Part shown: positions 1 through 5,165 of the stretch, piece after piece
Position numbering within the stretch: the first letter of the stretch is position 1
Layout: each line of letters begins with the position of its first letter
Assembly (NCBI GenBank): GCA_031289165.1
Contig: JAITPZ010000143.1
Span: forward strand, 1-6,936
Direction: 5' to 3'
DNA: 6,936 nucleotides
Source of the DNA: Synergistaceae bacterium
GTDB lineage: Bacteria > Synergistota > Synergistia > Synergistales > Aminobacteriaceae
The notes under the pieces: model-generated
Databases searched by the model: none
The model's input: the letters and a program-made list of their open reading frames with translations, nothing else
What the model was told of the DNA's origin: nothing
Translations under genes and position numbers: made by a program

Positions 1-34
1 TGCGGGGACATTCCAACAGTGAAGGCGGACGACG

Positions 35-1957
35 ATGGACGAGACGGGTGAGGAGATTCGCGCGGGGGATTTTTTCGAGGAATACAGGCGGCTCACGGAC
101 GATCCCGAGCTGACGGCCCGGCTCAGGTCTTTCATCGGGTCGTTGTCGCATGGGCTCGACGACCTCATCGCCGACCTTCTTACCGAGCTGCGTTCCGTCA
201 CATCGTCGGACGGCGCCTCGATTTATGTGGCCGACGGAGACGTTCTGCGCTTCATCCACGCGCAGAACGAGGCGCTCGAAACCAGCGGGCGGATGCTGTC
301 CGCGTCAGGGGAAAGCATCTATCTGGGCAGGACCCTCGGGATCGACGAAAATTCCATATGCGGGTACGTGGCCGCCACGAAAAAACCGCTGATGGTAAAG
401 GACGTTCGTCGAATCGCGCCCGACGCGCCGTTCAGGTTCAACGACGAGTACGACAGGGCGAGCGGGTATCGAACCGGATCCGTCCTGACCTCGCCGATAC
501 CGGACGACGCCGGAAGGACGGCCGGAGTGCTCCAGCTGATCAACCACAGGAACGATGATGGGGAAACGGCACCGTTCGAGGACTGGATGCTGGGGTATGT
601 CCTGTTGCTGACCGAGCACTTCTTCCCGATGATCGTTCGCTCGTTCGACAGGTACCGCGAGGCGGAGGGCGATCCGCGTTCTTCTGATTTGTATTCTTCT
701 CTGCGCAGCCAGTTGAAAATGCCCGTCCTGAACAGAAGGCTTCCCTGGCTGGCGGAGGGCGGGATTTCATGGACGGACAGGGACAGAACCCGGGAGTCCG
801 GCATCTCAAAGAGGCTGCTTTCGTTCGCGCGCTACGTCAACCGGTTCGAGGATATCGGAACGGTCATCGAGACGATGCTGACGGAAGCGCGAGACGCCAC
901 CCACGCCGACGGCGGCACATTCTACCTCGTGACGGAGAACGGGCTCAGGTTCGCGTACGTGCAGAATGACACCCTCTTTACCGACAACTCGCGGAAGAAT
1001 CACTACATCGACATGGAGCTCCCGATGGACGACACGTCGATCAGCGGTTACGTCGCGCTGGAGCGGAAGCCCCTCAACATTCGGGACGTGGAGAACCTGC
1101 CGAAGGGCCTCCCCTGTTCGTTCAACCGCTCCTTCGACGACGCGTCGGGCTACAGAACGACCTCCGTCCTGACGGTGCCGATATCCGGCGCGATGGGCGC
1201 GGTGATCGCCGTGCTGCAGCTCGTCAACTGCATGAGCGGGAGGAAGGTCAAACCTTTCGAGGACGCGGACGTGAGGTACGCCGACCTTCTCGCCGGGCAG
1301 ACCATGCCCTGCCTGACACGGTCGATCATGACGCGCCGGCTGCTGGACTCCATGCTCAGGATGTCGAACCTCCACGACCCCCTCGAAACAGCCCTCCACG
1401 TGCATCGCGTCGGCGCGTTCGCGGCCGAGATCTACCACAAATGGGCACAGAACAGAAACATGGACCCGGAGGAGACGAAAATCGAGATGGACTCGCTGCG
1501 GCTCGCGGCGATGCTCCACGACATCGGCAAGGTCTCCGTACCGGACGCCATACTGAAAAAGGCGGGAAAGCTGACCGACGAGGAGTACGAGATCATGAAG
1601 ACCCATTGCTCCCGGGGCGCGTCAATATACTCCGCCGCCGAGTCGAGGCTCGAGCGGATGGCGTACGACATCACGCTGCACCACCACCAGAGGTGGGACG
1701 GGCAGGGCTACACGGGCGACCCGAGCGTCCCCTCTCTGGCCGGTGAGGCCATTCCGCTGCACGCTCGAATAACGTCGGCGGCCGACGTCCTGGACGCGCT
1801 GGCGTTTTCTCGGTCCTACAAAACGGCGTGGAGCTTCGATGACGCCCTTGCGGAATTAATAAAGAGCGCGGGCGCTCACTTCGATCCGGAGGTGATCGCC
1901 GCGGCGACCGGAGCGGCCGACGTCCTGAAGGCCATCGTGGAGAGGTATCGACAGTAG
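35..1957 (+). CDS. Tandem-GAF HD-GYP protein, probable cyclic-di-GMP phosphodiesterase
   Basis: This 640-residue protein has no signal peptide or membrane segment and should be cytoplasmic. Two GAF domains lie at about residues 40-200 and 265-430. Their cores, 108-155 and 336-383, align without gaps with 26 of 48 identities, and both carry FN-x4-D-x-ASGYRT-x-SVLT-x-PI, which resembles the conserved segment of cyclic-nucleotide-binding phosphodiesterase GAFs. The HD-GYP domain spans about 445-640. Likely metal ligands are E451, H455, H495-D496, H524, H550-H551 and D584, with K499 after the HD pair, so the full set looks intact. The signature reads HHQRWDGQGYT instead of the usual HHERWDGxGYP, so Glu becomes Gln and the final Pro becomes Thr. 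Known HD-GYP enzymes hydrolyse cyclic-di-GMP to pGpG or GMP; control by a small ligand bound to the GAFs is inference. The ATG is fixed by an in-frame TGA at 20-22 and a modest AAGG nine bases upstream. The gene converges on the DHH gene. Confidence 0.96.
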   Translation: MDETGEEIRAGDFFEEYRRLTDDPELTARLRSFIGSLSHGLDDLIADLLTELRSVTSSDGASIYVADGDVLRFIHAQNEALETSGRMLSASGESIYLGRTLGIDENSICGYVAATKKPLMVKDVRRIAPDAPFRFNDEYDRASGYRTGSVLTSPIPDDAGRTAGVLQLINHRNDDGETAPFEDWMLGYVLLLTEHFFPMIVRSFDRYREAEGDPRSSDLYSSLRSQLKMPVLNRRLPWLAEGGISWTDRDRTRESGISKRLLSFARYVNRFEDIGTVIETMLTEARDATHADGGTFYLVTENGLRFAYVQNDTLFTDNSRKNHYIDMELPMDDTSISGYVALERKPLNIRDVENLPKGLPCSFNRSFDDASGYRTTSVLTVPISGAMGAVIAVLQLVNCMSGRKVKPFEDADVRYADLLAGQTMPCLTRSIMTRRLLDSMLRMSNLHDPLETALHVHRVGAFAAEIYHKWAQNRNMDPEETKIEMDSLRLAAMLHDIGKVSVPDAILKKAGKLTDEEYEIMKTHCSRGASIYSAAESRLERMAYDITLHHHQRWDGQGYTGDPSVPSLAGEAIPLHARITSAADVLDALAFSRSYKTAWSFDDALAELIKSAGAHFDPEVIAAATGAADVLKAIVERYRQ

Positions 1958-1968
1958 ACTGTTCGATG

Positions 1969-1994
1969 AGAACGTTCCGACCGGGAATCGTTCT
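1969..1994 (+). other. Hairpin just after the GAF/HD-GYP stop codon
   Basis: Twelve bases after the stop, AGAACGTTCC (1969-1978) can pair with GGAATCGTTCT (1984-1994), leaving one unpaired base on the 3' side and a five-base loop. No T-tract follows, so it is not a standard Rho-independent terminator. It could protect the 3' end of the mRNA, or pause polymerase before the convergent gene. Part of the 3' arm (ATCGTTCT) is repeated at 2000-2007, so alternative pairings exist. Confidence 0.35.
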
Positions 1995-2016
1995 GCCCCA
2001 TCGTTCTCTCACCATA

Positions 2017-2077
2017 CAAAATAAAACGGCACAAAGAGCGAGCTCCCCATCGGGTCGCCCAATCTCTCCGTGCCGTT
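2017..2077 (-). terminator. Rho-independent terminator of the DHH phosphoesterase gene
   Basis: On the minus strand, 54 bases after the DHH gene stop, the arms at 2077-2064 and 2038-2025 form a 14-bp stem in RNA: AACGGCACGGAGAG with CUCUUUGUGCCGUU, including two adjacent G-U pairs. The loop is about 25 bases. The second arm runs directly into TTATTTTG, giving the U-rich tail of an intrinsic terminator. On the plus strand the two G-U pairs become A-C mismatches and no T-run follows, so the element is directional. The long loop is unusual, but GGGCGACCC inside it can fold into a small inner hairpin. Confidence 0.72.
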
Positions 2078-2130
2078 GGCGTTCGATAAATTTCCGGGAT
2101 CTGAAACTTTTTTGAAACCTCGAGCGAAAC

Positions 2131-3087
2131 CTAAAACTCCTCGAAGCCCGCGATGTTCAGCATCTGCCAGTTGCGGGCGTTAATTTCCTCCACGATCTCC
2201 TTCATGATGCGATCGACATCGGCGTAGGCAACCTGACAGGTTCCCACCCTGCGATGTCCACCTCCTCCGTACTTCAGCATCAGCTTACCGACGTCCACCG
2301 TCGCGGTGCGGTTCAGGATGCTGTAGCCCACGGAAAAGACGCAGAACTGCTTCTCGCGCCCGTCGAAAACGCGCACCGAGACGTTCTGGTCGGGGAAGAG
2401 GGCGTAAATTACGTGGCGGTTGCCCACGTAGGTCTCCTCAATCCCGCGCAGATCCGTAATGACGGCGGCCCCATCGACCCAGGAATTATCCTGCATCATT
2501 TTGAGGAAGGGGTCTCTGTGCTCGTCATAAAGACGCACCCGCTCCTGCAGGTCCTCAAGCTGCATAATCTCCTCGACGTCCATCGTTCGGAGGTGATCGA
2601 TCAGGCAGTCCATGAGCTGATAGTTGGAGATGCGAAAATCTCTGTACCGCCCGAAGCCCGTGCGGGGATCCATAATAAAGGAAAGCAACACCATCCCGTT
2701 GGGGTTCAGCACCTCTTCGCGGGTAAAGTGAGCGGAGTCGCATTTATCCGCCTCCATTACCATATCCTTGAACCGCGCGAGTTTCCCCTTCGCCCCGCCG
2801 TAATATTCGTAGATGACGCGAGCGCAGCTTGGGGCTGGCCAGGAAGCCCCTACATATTTATACTGGTACATCAACTTTCTGGCATCCTCGCTGGTGTGAT
2901 GATCGAACCACATTCCGCATCCCGGAGCGTAGGGGATATTCACCAGAATATCGCTATCCGCGACGGCGATAAGGCCATCCTGAATATCTTTGGGATGTAC
3001 AAATTTTTTTTCCTCGAAAAGATCCAGTTCCTTGAGCAGAACGGCACACATCAGACCATCGAAATCAGATCGGGTTAGAAGCCGCAT
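2131..3087 (-). CDS. DHH/DHHA1-family phosphoesterase, exopolyphosphatase-like
   Basis: This 318-residue cytoplasmic protein has the layout of a compact DHH hydrolase, like the NrnA and exopolyphosphatase-like groups. Motif I is TRSDFDG (residues 5-11), with D8 and D10 as metal ligands. A second acidic motif is VADSD (42-46). The DHH triad is D62-H63-H64 in WFDHHTSED, and a fourth acidic site is ADKCD (113-117). The C-terminal DHHA1 substrate-binding part ends in KYGGGGHRRVG (272-282), the family glycine-rich loop. Family members cleave oligoribonucleotides, phosphoadenosine phosphate, cyclic dinucleotides or polyphosphate. Nothing here decides the substrate, so the name exopolyphosphatase is by resemblance only. 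No CBS, DRTGG or membrane domain is attached. The ATG is well supported by GGAGGTGA seven bases upstream. The gene appears to have its own promoter and terminator and is probably monocistronic. Confidence 0.94.
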   Translation of the reverse strand: MRLLTRSDFDGLMCAVLLKELDLFEEKKFVHPKDIQDGLIAVADSDILVNIPYAPGCGMWFDHHTSEDARKLMYQYKYVGASWPAPSCARVIYEYYGGAKGKLARFKDMVMEADKCDSAHFTREEVLNPNGMVLLSFIMDPRTGFGRYRDFRISNYQLMDCLIDHLRTMDVEEIMQLEDLQERVRLYDEHRDPFLKMMQDNSWVDGAAVITDLRGIEETYVGNRHVIYALFPDQNVSVRVFDGREKQFCVFSVGYSILNRTATVDVGKLMLKYGGGGHRRVGTCQVAYADVDRIMKEIVEEINARNWQMLNIAGFEEF

Positions 3088-3094
3088 CCCCCTG

Positions 3095-3102
3095 TCACCT
3101 CC
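3095..3102 (-). promoter_or_regulatory. Strong Shine-Dalgarno of the DHH phosphoesterase gene
   Basis: The minus strand reads GGAGGTGA seven bases before the ATG at 3087. This is a full eight-base complement to the 3' end of 16S rRNA, so it fixes the start and suggests efficient translation. Confidence 0.85.
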
Positions 3103-3133
3103 GAAAAAATGGAACCCTGCTAACAGCGTCCCT

Positions 3134-3161
3134 ATTGTAACGCATAATCGATTTTACGCAA
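3134..3161 (-). promoter_or_regulatory. Candidate sigma-70 promoter of the DHH phosphoesterase gene
   Basis: On the minus strand a -10 box TACAAT (3139-3134, five of six consensus bases) sits 16 bases after TTGCGT (3161-3156), a weak -35 sharing TTG with the consensus. Upstream, 3171-3192 is almost pure A/T on the coding strand (AAAATTTTTTGTTTTG) and could act as an UP element. Transcription would begin near 3127, giving a leader of about 40 bases that includes the strong Shine-Dalgarno. This rests on pattern matching only. Confidence 0.4.
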
Positions 3162-3172
3162 AGAGAGAGAAT

Positions 3173-3217
3173 CAAAACAAAAAATTTTAATTCAGGCGCG
3201 ATTCAGGAAGCTGAATT
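3173..3217 (-). terminator. Possible weak terminator overlapping the end of the M20 gene
   Basis: On the minus strand AATTCAG (3217-3211) and CTGAATT (3195-3189) are perfect inverted arms, followed by AAAATTTTTTGTTTTG. A tighter alternative is ATTCAG-CTTC-CTGAAT (3216-3201), a six-bp stem with a four-base loop that includes the TGA stop of the M20 gene. Both stems are A/T-rich and short, so termination may be inefficient and some read-through into the DHH gene is possible. The T-tract is the same stretch proposed as the UP element of the next promoter. Confidence 0.35.
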
Positions 3218-4897
3218 GCCCCCTTTTGGGTCGTGACAGCGAACGATCGAGGAGATGAACGTCCTCAGAATCGACGGAAGGACGTTGAAGGAGTAGTTCA
3301 GCTCCACCCTTTCTGTAATTTTATGGGCGTCCCTGCCGATGGGCCCCAGAATGACCGGCGGAATGTCGATCTTTTGCAGGTCCTCCAGCGGCAGGCCGTA
3401 CCCGCGTCCCCACAGGGGGAAGTTGGCCGCCAGAGGGGCGAGATCCTCGACGCGCCCCTCGAAACCCGTGTAGCTCAGGTCGGTGATGCCCTGGAATATT
3501 TCCACTTCCTTAAGCGCGAACCCCAACCCCTCCAGTTCGCCCCGGATGACGGCGGCCGCCTCCCGCACCGCCCGCTCGTGCGGATTTCTGCTGCCGTTGC
3601 TGCGCGGCGGATAGAACGGGGGGACAAACCCCACGACAACGAGAGGACCCTTTTCTCCCGCGAGGTCCAACGCCCCGGACAAAAACTCGATGCCGCGCTC
3701 GCGCGCGTCGGACGCCGAAAGCGGGATCTCCTGAAAAAGGCGCTCCCTCAGCCCCTGAAGCGCTGCCGAATCCCGGGAGGAAATCGAACCTCCGGGCGAG
3801 CCCGCGAGAGCCGCCGCCGCCCGGTTCAGAAGTTCCTCCACAGTAAGCACGCGAGGCGTCCAGTCCTCGCGCCCCACGTGCGCCAGCGCGGCACGAAGGG
3901 CCTTTTCCGCTTTTCCTTTCATGAACTCCAGCACCGAAGCCGGCGTTTTCTCCAGGGTCAGGCAGTTGTAGTAAAGAGCGGTGCGTTCGGGAAGCGTCAC
4001 CGTGTAATGGGTCCGCATGTCGCGCATACGCAGGCAGCTCCAGGGCTGAAGGATCCGGGCGCCGCGGCGTTCCACCGTGTCCTCGCTCCCGTCCAGCGAG
4101 ACGTTGAGAAAGGACGCGACGAGCGTGGAATTCAGTCCCTCGTAGTACTCCCCGACGTGGGTTTCGCGCCCTACGCAGAGAAACACGGGCATGATCTTGC
4201 CAACAGTCCCGTAAAAGAGGGCCGGACCGGAGGACTCGAAAACGGGTTCGGTGTTGATGCAGGCCAGAAAGTCGAGCCCATCTTCCTCCTGCAGCCGTGC
4301 CAGAAGAGAGATGGCGCCCCTCATCCCGACGGAATCCCCCTCCTCGTCGGGGGCGCACAGCAACATGAAGTTCCACTCCGCCTCCGCGCTTCGGGCCGCG
4401 TGTTCCTCCAGAAGGCACATGCCCGCGGCAAGGCCTGTCTTCATATCGGAGACCCCTCTGCCGAAGAGGTAGTTCCCGGACTCCAGGTCCGCCTTCGCCT
4501 CTCCGGAGAGGCGAAGCTCACCAATGCGTCTCGTGTACTCCTCGGGATCGAACGCCCAGGGGCGCAACGGCCCGCAGACCTCGGCGTCCACCACGTCGAA
4601 ATGCCCCAGCAGAATTACCGTATTCTTCGTGGGGCGCCCGGCGCGCACCAGCGCGCACACGGACATCCGGCCGAGCGGGTCGTCCATCGCGTCGACGAAG
4701 CGGAGGTCCGACGGGTTCCGGACAAAATAATCCCACCGCGAAAGCCGGTCGTGAATGAAACGCGCGCACTCGTTCTCTCCACCGTCCGAGCCCGTGACGC
4801 TTGGAATGGCGACGAGTTCGAGCATCAGTTCGTAAATGCGCCTGCCCGTTTCGTTCATTTTTGACGAAAACTTTTTTGACGAAATTTCAGAGGACAA
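3203..4897 (-). CDS. M20-family zinc metallohydrolase, RocB-like
   Basis: This 564-residue protein has the complete M20 active site. It has H99 and D101 in LLGHFDVVD, the bridging D151 in GRGVSDMKTG, general base E185 and ligand E186 in APDEEGDS, E217 in NTEP, and the last metal ligand H525 in GRDAHK. H247 in GRETHVGEYY fits the conserved histidine that completes the active site from the lid domain. M20 enzymes commonly have about 350-450 residues. The greater length, with about 300 residues between E217 and H525, resembles the RocB arginine-utilisation group, whose exact reaction is not well established. The expected activity is hydrolysis of an amide or peptide bond in the cytoplasm; the substrate is unknown. 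The TTG start at 4897 is chosen because GGAGGG lies eight bases upstream. The ATG at 4858 has no such site. No other arginine-catabolism gene is in the window. A divergent gap separates it from the TPR gene. Confidence 0.94.
   Translation of the reverse strand: MSSEISSKKFSSKMNETGRRIYELMLELVAIPSVTGSDGGENECARFIHDRLSRWDYFVRNPSDLRFVDAMDDPLGRMSVCALVRAGRPTKNTVILLGHFDVVDAEVCGPLRPWAFDPEEYTRRIGELRLSGEAKADLESGNYLFGRGVSDMKTGLAAGMCLLEEHAARSAEAEWNFMLLCAPDEEGDSVGMRGAISLLARLQEEDGLDFLACINTEPVFESSGPALFYGTVGKIMPVFLCVGRETHVGEYYEGLNSTLVASFLNVSLDGSEDTVERRGARILQPWSCLRMRDMRTHYTVTLPERTALYYNCLTLEKTPASVLEFMKGKAEKALRAALAHVGREDWTPRVLTVEELLNRAAAALAGSPGGSISSRDSAALQGLRERLFQEIPLSASDARERGIEFLSGALDLAGEKGPLVVVGFVPPFYPPRSNGSRNPHERAVREAAAVIRGELEGLGFALKEVEIFQGITDLSYTGFEGRVEDLAPLAANFPLWGRGYGLPLEDLQKIDIPPVILGPIGRDAHKITERVELNYSFNVLPSILRTFISSIVRCHDPKGGNSAS
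4858..4884 (-). repeat. Two direct 12-bp repeats at the 5' end of the M20 gene
   Basis: TTTCGTCAAAAA occurs twice on the minus strand, at 4884-4873 and 4869-4858, exactly 15 bases apart. If translation starts at the TTG, the repeat encodes SSKKFSSK at residues 6-13. The in-frame spacing suggests a short tandem duplication inside the gene, or a paired binding site just before the internal ATG. Confidence 0.6.
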
Positions 4898-4905
4898 TTT
4901 GCAAA

Positions 4906-4911
4906 CCCTCC
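4906..4911 (-). promoter_or_regulatory. Shine-Dalgarno that selects the TTG start of the M20 gene
   Basis: The minus strand reads GGAGGG eight bases before TTG at 4897. It is the only good ribosome-binding site near the start, and it argues for TTG initiation 13 codons upstream of the first ATG. Confidence 0.75.
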
Positions 4912-5062
4912 ATAATCATATTGATTCCCCGGACCGAATGGGCTCGGACAGTCGCGCTGAATCCCCGTAACTGATCGGCCGTCACTCGAAATGACCCGGC
5001 AATCCCACTTCTCTGATATATTGACCCGTCAGCCATCTGAATCGACGCTCATACTTTACCAC

Positions 5063-5081
5063 ACGGAAATGGATTTTCCGT
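5063..5081. promoter_or_regulatory. Palindrome upstream of the TPR gene, possible operator
   Basis: ACGGAAA and TTTCCGT are perfect seven-base inverted arms around TGGAT. The element lies between the divergent genes and overlaps the proposed -35 box of the TPR gene, as an operator might. It could instead be a hairpin in a longer transcript. No known regulator motif is recognised. Confidence 0.35.
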
Positions 5082-5098
5082 TCGAAATATCGTAAAAT
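5070..5098 (+). promoter_or_regulatory. Tentative promoter of the exported TPR gene
   Basis: TAAAAT at 5093-5098 matches five of six -10 bases and lies 17 bases after TGGATT (5070-5075), a poor -35 that would need activator help. Initiation near 5105 would put the strong hairpin at 5107-5128 at the very 5' end of the mRNA. A competing -10 is TGATATATT at 5014-5022 (extended -10 form), which also lacks a good -35 and would give a leader of about 135 bases. Confidence 0.28.
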
Positions 5099-5106
5099 CC
5101 TGGTGG

Positions 5107-5128
5107 TCTCCCCGAACTGTCGGGGGGA
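5107..5128 (+). other. Stable GC-rich leader hairpin before the TPR gene
   Basis: TCTCCCCGA (5107-5115) pairs along its whole length with TCGGGGGGA (5120-5128) around the four-base loop ACTG, with one G-U pair. It ends 21 bases before the Shine-Dalgarno. No T-run follows, so it is not an intrinsic terminator. A role in mRNA stability or translation control is inferred from position. Confidence 0.5.
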
Positions 5129-5149
5129 TTCAAATGAGAATCAAAATCT

Positions 5150-5158
5150 GAGGGGGAA
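5150..5158 (+). promoter_or_regulatory. Shine-Dalgarno that selects the GTG start of the TPR gene
   Basis: GAGGGGGAA sits with its last G nine bases before the GTG at 5166. The next in-frame ATG (5211) has only weak purine matches upstream, so GTG is preferred. Confidence 0.7.
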
Positions 5159-5165
5159 TAGTTCC

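Noticed and set aside
1..34. Tail of an upstream gene, for example a frame ending at TGA 20-22 or at TGA 49-51
   Set aside because: Fewer than 20 codons are visible and no frame is distinguishable, so an upstream partial gene cannot be supported.
806..1606. Open frame of 266 codons on the minus strand inside the GAF/HD-GYP gene
   Set aside because: It is a compositional shadow rich in Arg, Val and His, lying opposite the conserved GAF and HD-GYP motifs.
2101..2130. Three GTTTC copies on the minus strand just after the DHH stop, and a T6 run on the plus strand
   Set aside because: The copies are only five bases long at uneven spacing, and no stem precedes the T-run that would make a plus-strand terminator.
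2254..3078. Open frame of 274 codons on the plus strand, antisense to the DHH gene
   Set aside because: The opposite strand carries a complete DHH protein with all motifs and a perfect Shine-Dalgarno. The plus-strand frame shows no family motif.
3233..4864. Long open frame of 543 codons on the plus strand, antisense to the M20 gene
   Set aside because: It is a mirror of a GC-rich gene whose own frame has the full M20 motif set. The antisense translation is rich in Arg, Pro, Gly and His, has no recognisable motif, and lacks a ribosome-binding site.
4915..4920. TATGAT as -10 box for the M20 gene on the minus strand
   Set aside because: It lies only three bases from the Shine-Dalgarno, so transcription would start inside the ribosome-binding site, and no -35 lies at the right distance.
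4940..5010. Short inverted pairs such as GTCA/TGAC in the divergent gap, considered as a riboswitch or small RNA
   Set aside because: The stems are four bases or bulged, and no known riboswitch or tRNA core is recognisable.
5021..5055. TTGACC with CATACT as a plus-strand promoter
   Set aside because: The spacing of 23 bases is too long for a sigma-70 promoter.
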